Shown here in pieces: positions 1-7,034 of a DNA stretch of 64,000 nt (position 1 is its first letter; each line of letters begins with the position of its first letter). This DNA is from Pseudoxanthomonas wuyuanensis (GTDB taxonomy: Bacteria; Pseudomonadota; Gammaproteobacteria; Xanthomonadales; Xanthomonadaceae). The notes beneath the pieces were generated by a model that worked only from the letters and a program-made list of their open reading frames with translations, was not told the origin of the DNA and made no database searches. The DNA is taken from the NCBI RefSeq assembly GCF_900215535.1, contig NZ_OCND01000005.1, positions 1 through 64,000 on the forward strand. The letters run 5' to 3'. The position numbers and the translations under genes were made by a program.

Positions 1-59
1 GCATCGTCAACGCCAGACGACGTGACGAGCTGCATGCGGAAGGGCAGTTGGCCGCCTGA
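1..59 (+). CDS. 3' end of an unidentified gene (truncated by window edge)
   Basis: An open frame runs from the window edge to a TGA at 57-59 and reads as an 18-residue charged C-terminus ending DELHAEGQLAA. It lies beyond the third attC of the integron array, on the strand opposite to the other cassette genes. It could be the tail of a small cassette gene, for example an antitoxin, but too little is present to name it. Confidence 0.3.
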   Translation, partial: IVNARRRDELHAEGQLAA

Positions 60-73
60 CAGCCAAGATCACA

Positions 74-133
74 AGACAGTTGCTGAATTAAGCCGCGCCG
101 CTAAGCGGCGTCGGCTTGAATGAATTGTTAGAC
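74..133 (-). repeat. attC site of cassette 3 (one core degenerate)
   Basis: The right-hand core site GTTAGAC (127-133) is intact. Next to it lies the imperfect hairpin of the attC family (TTAAGCCG ... CGGCTTGAA around CGCCGCTAAGCGGCG). The distal core near 74-80 (AGACAGT) departs from the RYYYAAC consensus, unlike the two sites to the right. This may mark the decayed end of the active array. Confidence 0.7.
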
Positions 134-619
134 CTTATCCAGTGGAAAGGTCTGTAGTTGCACATCTGATGCCTCAATCACCCAGCGCGCATTGAGGCCA
201 GGCGGGCCAGCCCACTCGATCTCGTGAATGACCTTGCCACCGTCACTTAGCCGAATCTCGCTGTAGCGCCAATCGAAGTGGCCCGCTGCCGCACGAAGAT
301 TGCTCATGGTGTATGAGAAAACCTCAGGATAGAACAGCTCAATAAATCGATCGTGGTAAGCCCCAAGCAAGCGAATCCGAAAGCTAAGGCTTCGGATCTC
401 GTGACGATCTCCCTCCGACGGCTCCTCAAACTTAGCCCACTCAAGCCAACCGTCGTGTGGGCAATTAGGATCGGTTGCATTGAGTAGTAGGCCAGAGGCG
501 GCCAGGTCATAAGCGGCGACGGGGAACTTTGAGCGATGCTGCTCTAAGTACTCCGCGTACCGACGAAACGGCAGGTGCGGATCGCCGTCTGTGTCCAACT
601 GCTCCGAGAGAACGAACAT
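128..619 (-). CDS. Integron cassette gene 3, hypothetical protein
   Basis: This 163-residue soluble protein is the only gene in its cassette. Its ATG lies three bases after the attC core GTTAGAC read on the minus strand, and its TAA stop is formed inside the core of the next attC. That compact layout is typical of integron cassettes and leaves almost no room for a ribosome binding site. I see no signal peptide, membrane segment or catalytic motif. The sequence has many aromatic residues (YHDRFIELFYPEVFSY). Function unknown. Confidence 0.7.
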   Translation of the reverse strand: MFVLSEQLDTDGDPHLPFRRYAEYLEQHRSKFPVAAYDLAASGLLLNATDPNCPHDGWLEWAKFEEPSEGDRHEIRSLSFRIRLLGAYHDRFIELFYPEVFSYTMSNLRAAAGHFDWRYSEIRLSDGGKVIHEIEWAGPPGLNARWVIEASDVQLQTFPLDKV

Positions 620-622
620 AAG

Positions 623-682
623 GTCTAACGCCTGAATTAAGCCGAGCCGCGAAGCGGCTTCGGCTTGAATGAATTGTTAGGC
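623..682 (-). repeat. attC recombination site of cassette 2
   Basis: A 60-bp site bounded by complementary cores GTCTAAC (623-629) and GTTAGGC (676-682). Between them is the Xanthomonas-type imperfect palindrome, AATTAAGCCGAGCCGC pairing with GCGGCTTCGGCTTGAAT. The folded bottom strand would be the substrate of the integron integrase. The site separates cassettes 2 and 3. Confidence 0.9.
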
Positions 683-1089
683 GGCGCCGCGCAAATGTGC
701 GCCCACCGCCTGCCGACTTGGGCCGTAATGTACCAGGTGAGCAGGATTTGAACTGGAGGAACGAGGATCCACCAGTAATCTGCGAAGAATCCTGAGATGC
801 GGAGTAAGCCAGCGCCATAAGCCACATTGGCGGTCTCTAGCGACGGCGCAACGAAGATGCCGTAAGCCTCGACAGGAAGCAGTACTGCAAAGGCTAAGAA
901 CGAGAAGACGCCGTAGACCAGAGCAGCAACAATGGCGACAAACAAAAGTGGGCGAGGCAACTTGGGATTGGTCCGGAACACTTTTAGCGCGGGCCACCAT
1001 ACCGGTGCGAACGAAATCAGGAAGTAGACGACAGCAAGCGCGACGAGCATCGCGCTTAGCTTTGGCCCAAAGACATCGATTGCTTCCAT
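637..1089 (-). CDS. Integron cassette gene 2, membrane protein
   Basis: A 150-residue product with about four hydrophobic segments: residues near 10-30 (LSAMLVALAVVYFLISFAPV), 45-70, 70-85 and 100-120. It starts directly after the attC core at 1094-1100. The frame runs through the downstream core into the attC hairpin and ends with the tail NNSFKPKPLRGSA. That tail is a known signature of proteins translated into Xanthomonas/Pseudomonas-type attC sites. Probably an inner-membrane protein of unknown role. Confidence 0.7.
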   Translation of the reverse strand: MEAIDVFGPKLSAMLVALAVVYFLISFAPVWWPALKVFRTNPKLPRPLLFVAIVAALVYGVFSFLAFAVLLPVEAYGIFVAPSLETANVAYGAGLLRISGFFADYWWILVPPVQILLTWYITAQVGRRWAHICAAPPNNSFKPKPLRGSA

Positions 1090-1093
1090 AGCC

Positions 1094-1183
1094 GCCTAAC
1101 GCCTGAGTTAAGCCGGCCCGCCCTGGCCAACTGTCAGATCAACGCCGTAACGATGCGGGCTCGGCTTGAACGAATTGTTAGGC
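1094..1183 (-). repeat. attC recombination site of cassette 1
   Basis: A 90-bp site with cores GCCTAAC (1094-1100) and GTTAGGC (1177-1183). The conserved L/R arms (GAGTTAAGCCG and CGGCTTGAAC) enclose a longer, less palindromic centre than in the other sites. It belongs to the attI-proximal cassette, so it would be the most recently acquired. Confidence 0.88.
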
Positions 1184-1429
1184 CTGTGGTGCGAGAAGTA
1201 CACGACAGGCCTCAAGAATATCTGGAACACATGATTTTGCCGTAATGCCGAGACCCTCATGGTCATACTGCTCATGACCAAGCAATAGAAAAGTATCGAG
1301 TGAGTCAGGGAATCCGAGCTTCTCGCCGATGGCGGCAATCAGACCACAGCCGAGATTTGGATCAACCTCTCCAGCCAGGACCTGCCTTGCAACTCGGCAG
1401 GCATCCTCCATTGACTCAAAACTATGCAT
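1178..1429 (-). CDS. Integron cassette gene 1, hypothetical protein
   Basis: An 83-residue soluble acidic protein in the first (attI-proximal) cassette, the position expected to be transcribed most strongly from an integron promoter. The stop TAA is supplied by the attC core GCCTAAC. The sequence contains an apparent helical N-terminus (SMEDACRVARQVLAGEV) and GLIAAIGEKLGFPDSLDTFLLLG. I do not recognise the family. Confidence 0.65.
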   Translation of the reverse strand: MHSFESMEDACRVARQVLAGEVDPNLGCGLIAAIGEKLGFPDSLDTFLLLGHEQYDHEGLGITAKSCVPDILEACRVLLAPQA

Positions 1430-1443
1430 CGCTCACCGAGCAG

Positions 1444-1685
1444 GCCTAACTACCTAATAGCCGGAACCCGGGGTCCGGTTATACGACTTATCCACAGCAC
1501 ACCGTATGGCGGGCTATCCCCTTGTTATAGCTCGATCTTAGGGCTGCTGGGTCCGGCTAACAAGCCAACGTATAACCGGACCCCACAGCTCGCTTGACGG
1601 AGGGTACGCTGCCTTCGTTTGACCCTTACAGGAGCGACCGTTATGGGGCGACCCCACTTGCACCACCACTCCCCCTCTGCGGCTT
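1444..1685. promoter_or_regulatory. attI and intI promoter region with long inverted repeat
   Basis: The core site GCCTAAC at 1444-1450 marks the junction between attI and the first cassette. Between it and intI lies a perfect 16-bp inverted repeat, GGGGTCCGGTTATACG at 1470-1485 and its complement at 1569-1584, with 83 bp between the arms. A related partial copy, GGGTCCGGCTAAC, lies at 1549-1561. The segment should hold the divergent cassette and integrase promoters. I could not place their -35/-10 boxes with confidence. Confidence 0.6.
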
Positions 1686-2636
1686 ATGGACCAGGTGTCC
1701 GTGGTATGCCGTCGGCGGCATCTAAGCCCCCGGACCGAACAGGCGTACCGGTTCTGGATCCGCAGATATATCCATTTCCATAACCGGCAGCACCCCCGCG
1801 CCGTAGGCCCGGTCGGCATCGTGGGTTTCGTGAACCATCTGGCCTCCGTGGGGCGTGTCGCGGCATCTACTCAGTCCCAAGCTCTCAATGCTCTGCTGTT
1901 CCTCTATCGCGATGTCCTTGAAGTGGAGGTTGGCCATCTCGGCGAACTGAGGCGCGTCCAGCGAAGGGACCGACTGCCGGTCGTGTTGAGCGCGGATGAG
2001 GTGTCCGCTGCGCTAGGACAGATGGAAGGAACCACCGCCCCCATGGCACACCTGCTCTATGGGTCTGGATTGCGGGTCACCGAGTGCATGACACTTAGGA
2101 TCAAGGATGTAGACCTGAAGGCCGGCCTGATCCATGTCAGGGCGGGGAAAGGTGGCAAGGACCGATCCACGATATTGCCTGGTCGCCTACAACGCTCCCT
2201 ACAACGTCAGCTACTTCGTGTTGCCAGCCTGCATCGGCAGGACGTAGCGCGCGGCGCTGGATTTGCGCCACTACCCAATGCTCTGGAGCGGAAGTACCCG
2301 GGCGCCAGCCAGAGCTTGGCTTGGCAGTTTCTGTTCCCATCACGCGTCGTGCGTTGCTGCCCGCAGACAGGTCGCCGGCTCCGATGGCACGCCTCGGAGT
2401 CTGGGGTCCAGACCGCCTTCAAGGCCGCCCTACAGCAGGCGGGCGTCGCCAAGCACGCCTCAGTCCACACCCTCCGACACTCGTTTGCTACCCACCTGCT
2501 GGCGGCAGGCACCGACATCCGGACGATCCAGTTGCTGCTTGGCCATCGGAACCTAAAGACCACGATGATCTACACCCACGTGGAGCAGGAAGTACGCAAG
2601 ACCGTCAGTCCGTTGGACGGGTTGGACATGCGCTGA
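1686..2636 (+). CDS. intI: Integron integrase (tyrosine recombinase IntI)
   Basis: This 316-residue tyrosine recombinase catalyses cassette insertion and excision between attI and attC. The N-terminal SAM-like domain covers residues 1-90 (LSPRTEQAYRFWIRRYIHFH). The catalytic domain shows the R of GSGLRVTECMTLRIKDVD, the box-II cluster HTLRHSFATHLL, then GHRNLKTTMIYTH with the nucleophilic tyrosine near 295. The insertion ALERKYPGASQSLAWQFLFPS is the extra helix specific to integron integrases. It separates IntI from XerC/D. The gene is intact and points away from the cassettes, the standard integron arrangement. Confidence 0.95.
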   Translation: MDQVSVVCRRRHLSPRTEQAYRFWIRRYIHFHNRQHPRAVGPVGIVGFVNHLASVGRVAASTQSQALNALLFLYRDVLEVEVGHLGELRRVQRRDRLPVVLSADEVSAALGQMEGTTAPMAHLLYGSGLRVTECMTLRIKDVDLKAGLIHVRAGKGGKDRSTILPGRLQRSLQRQLLRVASLHRQDVARGAGFAPLPNALERKYPGASQSLAWQFLFPSRVVRCCPQTGRRLRWHASESGVQTAFKAALQQAGVAKHASVHTLRHSFATHLLAAGTDIRTIQLLLGHRNLKTTMIYTHVEQEVRKTVSPLDGLDMR

Positions 2637-2986
2637 GCACCGGCGGCGGACATCCGCTGGATGTCCACTTTGGGTCGATAGCAGACATCAGCGCCGTCCA
2701 ACGCTTATGGCAAGAATGCATGGGTTGAGTTACCAGGATTCAGCGGACACCGGAGCGACGGGGCGGATGTACCGCTTCAAGCTCATCGGGATTGCCGAAC
2801 TGGACCAGCAACCTCTTCAAGACAGCCAATTCCTCGCCCGCGAGATGCTGTTGGGCGCGGCCGAACCTCCTCAAGATGAAAGCTACACGTACACGAATGA
2901 GAGGCTGCCAGGTTTGATAGTGCTAGGAGGGGCAGTTGGGGCTGCAAGCCGATAGCGGCAAGCTGTAGAATGCTGCCTAGGCTCAG
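2637..2986. other. Intergenic segment after intI
   Basis: Apart from the palindromic repeat at 2662-2687, this 350-bp stretch holds only a short plus-strand open frame (2707-2955) without a convincing ribosome binding site or recognisable domain. It may be remnant DNA at the junction between the integron and the next module. Confidence 0.4.
2662..2687. repeat. Dispersed 26-bp palindromic repeat, copy 1
   Basis: TGTCCACT ... AGCAGACA with the centre TTGGGTCGAT. This is one of four related intergenic copies in the window (others at 6791, 9904 and 29468). The ideal form is TGTCCGCT-N10-AGCGGACA with perfectly complementary arms. Confidence 0.6.
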
Positions 2987-4132
2987 TTATGGTGAGCAGT
3001 GATCGAGCGGATCGTCGCTGTTTACACGCGAGCAGATCGCATCCTGTACCGCCTCAAGGTATACGCCTGTTTCGCGGTACATGAAGGTCAGGATGTCGCT
3101 TAGCTGTTCCTGCAGGATCGAGATAGGTTGGTATTCCTGCTCGGCCCCGGTGCCGGGAGATTGTGCGGCCAACACGCGCAGCACCTCAGCCACACGCTGC
3201 ATCCTCACTTCCAACACCGGATGCGTGGTGGCTCGACCAGGGTAGTGAATCACCCCAGTCGTACCGGTTAGCACCTCGCATACAAATGTCTTGGCATTAG
3301 TGTCGATGGTCTCTGCCGGCGTTGGAAACACCGTCGGCACAAAGCTCTTGTGTGGCGTCGGTTGACTGATAAACTCACGCTCTAGCGTGGCGCTGCGCCA
3401 TTGGATGGCTGCCATGTTCAGCTGGTCAACGGCCCACAACATCGAGCCTTTCGAGGAGAACAACCGTTCCCGATACGGGGGCTCCGGCACCAAGGCCGCA
3501 AGTACCTGCACGGCCAGCCGATCCGCCTCTTCTTCCGCGCCGGTCAGGCCCGGTTCGCAGGACTCACGCAGGATGTCCAGCTTTGCCGGCTGCGACTGTG
3601 CCAGCTCAATGGGCTCCACCCGCCCGGCATACTCACCTGGACGGCGTTGCAGGAGGTGGCCAAGCTCGTGCGCCAGCACATACAACAGCGCCGGATTGGC
3701 CAAACCTGGCCTGGTCCCCTGTTTGCCGAACATCTGGACGGCCTGTGAAGAGCACCGGATCTCCATCCTGCCCGCCGCGGCGATGCAACCTCCCCTGACG
3801 CTGATGGGATCAAGCTCCTCGCCCACGGTCAGCGCCATCGTTCCAGTCAGACAACCATCCGCACCAACCGCATCGACTGAGCCATCCTTGATCACATAAA
3901 TGCGCAGTGCTTGCGGCGTACTGGTCTGATGGTCGGGATTGGCGATCACCTGCTGGAAGGGAAGTGGGTGGCCCAAACGCGCGTAGCCCTGTATGGCCAG
4001 GCGGGTGATGCTGGCGGCGACTTGCGCCCCTGGCTGGTCTAGCCGGCATGAAGGAACCGGTTCGGCCCAAGCGCTGTGCCCGGCAATCAGCAGGACGCAG
4101 GCGACAAGGATCCTGCCCAGCACGCCGTGCAT
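2987..4132 (-). CDS. Secreted M48-like zinc metallopeptidase
   Basis: About 381 residues with a Sec signal peptide (MHGVLGRILVACVLLIAGHSAWA). The zinc-peptidase motif lies in LAHELGHLLQRRP (HExxH), followed about 50 residues later by EEEADRLA, matching the ExxxD third-ligand helix of M48-type peptidases. The C-terminal half shows no known domain. I prefer the ATG at 4132 to the upstream TTG at 4156 because it starts the signal peptide and lies one base after the upstream stop. Last gene of a three-gene operon. Its substrate is unknown; the periplasm or exterior is its likely site. Confidence 0.75.
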   Translation of the reverse strand: MHGVLGRILVACVLLIAGHSAWAEPVPSCRLDQPGAQVAASITRLAIQGYARLGHPLPFQQVIANPDHQTSTPQALRIYVIKDGSVDAVGADGCLTGTMALTVGEELDPISVRGGCIAAAGRMEIRCSSQAVQMFGKQGTRPGLANPALLYVLAHELGHLLQRRPGEYAGRVEPIELAQSQPAKLDILRESCEPGLTGAEEEADRLAVQVLAALVPEPPYRERLFSSKGSMLWAVDQLNMAAIQWRSATLEREFISQPTPHKSFVPTVFPTPAETIDTNAKTFVCEVLTGTTGVIHYPGRATTHPVLEVRMQRVAEVLRVLAAQSPGTGAEQEYQPISILQEQLSDILTFMYRETGVYLEAVQDAICSRVNSDDPLDHCSP

Positions 4133-4133
4133 G

Positions 4134-4997
4134 CTAGAGGCCCCGGCGATCGACAAGCACTTCGAAGGCGGCGTACTGCCCGTTGACCTCCTTCAGTAAG
4201 GGCCAACGAAGGAACGCATGATCTATCAGCGCCTGCGAGTCCGCGCGCGCCAACTGGGCGGCAATCTGGTAACGATTGCGGTTCTGAAGATGGGGCACTT
4301 TGACGGCGCCACTAGGCGTGGTCGCCTTATCCTTGGCCAATGCGGCGTGACTGGGCGTACCCGCGGGGCATTTCTGAGGAAAGCCCCAGAAAACATAGCC
4401 TGATACTAAGCCTTGATCCCTCAAGGCGGTGATCCGTTGTTTGCCGGCATCCTGCCATGGCGAGACGATGGGGATGTCCTTGGACGTTGCAGCCTGACCC
4501 ACCGTGAGTTCGACATAATTAGTATGGGCATAGAAATCCTGGATACCATGCAGTGCCTGCCCCAAGGCAAAGAAGGCCTGCTTGACGGTGGACTCGACCA
4601 AGGCCCGATCGCCACTATCCTTGGCCCTTCTCGCGGCTTCTACGTGGCGATCCACCTCATCAAGTCGCTCCCCGACATAGGCTATGGCATTGTCGAAATC
4701 ACAGTTGTCAAAGTGCGCCTTGGAGGCGAACTGATAAACAACATCCTGCATGTACAACGCTTTGCGTAGCTGGCTCATATACGGGCTGGCCACCAAAGTC
4801 TCCAGCACATCCTTGTGAGTGGCTGGATCAAAGGGTTGATCACACCCGCCGCAGACGATGATCGGTTTGACTTGACGCAGGTCAGGGATTTTCTGTGAAG
4901 GCGGAGGAGGCTTTTGCGAATCGGCCGGTTGCGCGCGAGCCATAGCCGGCATGGCGCATAGCAGGATCCCCATGAACCTGACAACGTAAGTGTTCAT
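4134..4997 (-). CDS. Secreted Het-C/zinc-phospholipase-C-like protein
   Basis: About 287 residues with an N-terminal signal peptide ending near ARAQP. The segment GQALHGIQDFYAHTNYVEL (about residues 148-166) matches the core motif of Het-C and zinc-dependent phospholipase-C-like proteins, usually LH..QDFYSHSNWVE, where the histidines and aspartate are metal ligands. That points to a secreted hydrolase, possibly acting on lipid or phosphoester substrates. The ATG at 4997 is chosen because AAGGGG lies just upstream. The gene sits between an amidohydrolase and an HExxH peptidase on the same strand. Confidence 0.6.
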   Translation of the reverse strand: MNTYVVRFMGILLCAMPAMARAQPADSQKPPPPSQKIPDLRQVKPIIVCGGCDQPFDPATHKDVLETLVASPYMSQLRKALYMQDVVYQFASKAHFDNCDFDNAIAYVGERLDEVDRHVEAARRAKDSGDRALVESTVKQAFFALGQALHGIQDFYAHTNYVELTVGQAATSKDIPIVSPWQDAGKQRITALRDQGLVSGYVFWGFPQKCPAGTPSHAALAKDKATTPSGAVKVPHLQNRNRYQIAAQLARADSQALIDHAFLRWPLLKEVNGQYAAFEVLVDRRGL

Positions 4998-5088
4998 ACC
5001 CACCCCTTGGATTCCACAGAAGCTCTATCGCTGCTGACGAGGATGTCAGACCCGTTACCACTGCCGGCCGCGAACGTCCTCAACTGGC

Positions 5089-6594
5089 CTACTCCGGCAG
5101 TTTCAAGTACGTATAGCCGTTCTTCCAAAAGAAGTGATCGGTATAGGGCGCCAACAACGGATCGCTGAACATCGACAGGAAGCCATCAAGAAAGCGGCGC
5201 GTCGAACTGATCATGGTGTGCATATGCCAGTCCGTGCCGTAGGCAAGCTTGTGCAGGAATGCGTACTCGCCGGGTATGGCCTCGGCACGTGCCAGATTGT
5301 CTAAAAAACGTTTCCTGCCTGTCTCACCCAATAGTTCAGCCAAGTGTCCGACTTCGCAGTAGACATTAGGGTAGCGTTTGCATAGTGTGACCACTCGATA
5401 GGCGTAATTGTTGGGATGACTCCATTCCGCCTCGGAGACCGCATCCCAGCCATGGGACAGCTTCTCACCCTTGCCTGCCTTGCCGCCGCCGGCGTGGCCC
5501 AGACACAGCCGTAGGGTAGGCCATCGTGACAACACGGTCTCCCAGTAGCTGGGGTTGGCGAAGTGTCCTTCCTCGCGTCGGGTTTGGAAACCTTCCGGGG
5601 TACAGTGCGCAAAGATAGGCACATCCTTCTCCACGCAGAACTGATAGAAATCCTCAATCACCTGTGCGTACTTCTCATCACCATCGGGCCGATATCCCAT
5701 CGCCGGATAGAACTTGAAGCCAAGAAAGCCCTTGGCTAGTGCCTGCTCAGCCCACGTTCTCCACTGCTCGCGGCGAGGATCAAATGCCCAAAATCCCAGC
5801 AAGGCGCCCTGGCTGTCTCGCTGCAGCTGCTGCATGCGCTGCATTTGCTCAGGGTAAGGTGCGTAGTAAGGCGGTCTCTTGGACGGGTATGCCAGTTGCA
5901 TGTCCATCATGAAGTGGACAAACCGCAAGGGTGGCAAGCCATAGCCGTAGCCGTCGATCAACCGATCCAGCATGCGCCGCTCTGAGCTCAGAAGCGTGAA
6001 GAAGAATTCGATGTAGTTGGTGTATCGCCCCCAGGCATCGGGATCCATCAGCTTGCCCAAACGGCGAAAGGCGCGTTTGACCGCCTTCTCCGCGCGCCGC
6101 AGCGCCAAGCTGTCTGGCGCGAACTCGACGTTGAGGATGCCTGCATCCTGGGCCGGATCGTCTTCATCGGGTATCCAGCCCTCGGCGAGGTAATCGATCT
6201 GATCCAGCTCACGGATGAGCGCCATGAGCTCAGACGTGTCCATCCGCTGTGCGGCCAACGACCCCGGGGTCAGGGTGGCCATAGCGGCCGGGCCACCCTC
6301 GATCAGTGCTTCGGATTGGGTGGTGGCGATCAGTTCTCTCTCTGTAATGGCCCAGATGGCATCGATGTACGTCTCGGTGTCTTCTTGAACCGCCATGCCG
6401 GCAGTCCGTGCCTGCAGGCTGGAGAACACAGAAGATTCGTAAGAACTGCCGGTTAGGAAGTAAAGCAAGCGCGCCACTAACGTGGCCAGCAGGCTGGAAT
6501 CCTTCTTCATCGCATCGGCGATGATGCTCGCCAAAGGCAAACTGCGAGCATTGAACACATGCGTGTGCAGATCAAGAATCTTCGATGGCATCAT
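5089..6594 (-). CDS. Amidohydrolase-family metal-dependent hydrolase
   Basis: A cytoplasmic TIM-barrel hydrolase of about 501 residues. The metal ligands of the amidohydrolase-2 family are all visible: DLHTHVF near the N-terminus, FAHCTPEGF, CLGHAGGGK, and the C-terminal YGTDWHMH aspartate. An insertion of about 200 residues separates the first HxH from the barrel core, longer than in typical members. The start at 6594 is favoured over the ATG at 6618 because AAGGGGATGGGAG precedes it. It is the promoter-proximal gene of the operon with the two secreted proteins. The substrate cannot be inferred. Confidence 0.8.
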   Translation of the reverse strand: MMPSKILDLHTHVFNARSLPLASIIADAMKKDSSLLATLVARLLYFLTGSSYESSVFSSLQARTAGMAVQEDTETYIDAIWAITERELIATTQSEALIEGGPAAMATLTPGSLAAQRMDTSELMALIRELDQIDYLAEGWIPDEDDPAQDAGILNVEFAPDSLALRRAEKAVKRAFRRLGKLMDPDAWGRYTNYIEFFFTLLSSERRMLDRLIDGYGYGLPPLRFVHFMMDMQLAYPSKRPPYYAPYPEQMQRMQQLQRDSQGALLGFWAFDPRREQWRTWAEQALAKGFLGFKFYPAMGYRPDGDEKYAQVIEDFYQFCVEKDVPIFAHCTPEGFQTRREEGHFANPSYWETVLSRWPTLRLCLGHAGGGKAGKGEKLSHGWDAVSEAEWSHPNNYAYRVVTLCKRYPNVYCEVGHLAELLGETGRKRFLDNLARAEAIPGEYAFLHKLAYGTDWHMHTMISSTRRFLDGFLSMFSDPLLAPYTDHFFWKNGYTYLKLPE

Positions 6595-6790
6595 CTCCCA
6601 TCCCCTTTGCTCTGACATAGTGGGTCTTACCTAGTAGAGACTGTTATCGCATCGATTGAACGTCATCGCTAGCGATGCCAGCATCCGTGTCAATGGATCC
6701 TTCCTCTCCTTCATGCAACGCCGAGACGGTGTATGAGCGGACACCTGCTGTCGGCCAGGACCACTTGCGTGGACCAGCTGATGGCCTGCC

Positions 6791-6816
6791 TGTCCGCTAT
6801 CGGCCAAAAGCGGACA
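6791..6816. repeat. Dispersed 26-bp palindromic repeat, copy 2
   Basis: The most perfect copy: arms TGTCCGCT and AGCGGACA around ATCGGCCAAA. It lies between the amidohydrolase operon and the AAA-ATPase module, in the opposite orientation to copy 1. Confidence 0.65.
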
Positions 6817-6839
6817 TCCGACTAGGGCGCCGTCCGGCC

Positions 6840-7034
6840 CTAAGCCCACGACCTCTGCAGGATGAGCGCGCGCTCCTTAAACCCCAGCAACAGGTGGCCG
6901 GTGCCGTCCTGGTGGGTGTTTGCCATCGCCAAGACGTCCTTCAGAAGCTCCGACTTCTCCTCGTCACTGGCCCCGGCGAACTTGTAGCGCTCCGCCTTCT
7001 GGGTAACGCGCTGCTTGAGGTCGGGTGAGTTCAT
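6840..7034 (-). pseudogene. Truncated AlbA_2/Schlafen-type protein
   Basis: The start codon overlaps the stop of the upstream ATPase gene (ATGA at 7031-7034), a sign of translational coupling. The 64-residue product contains KDVLAMANTHQDGTGHLLLGF, the start of the Schlafen AlbA_2 fold, in which intact proteins continue for at least another 100 residues. Here the frame runs into unrelated sequence and stops. The gene has therefore probably lost its 3' part through a deletion ending near the repeat at 6791-6816. Confidence 0.55.

Noticed and set aside
1488..1496. TTATCCACA, a perfect DnaA-box consensus next to attI
   Set aside because: A single 9-bp match in 64 kb is expected by chance at about this frequency, and no cluster or origin genes accompany it.
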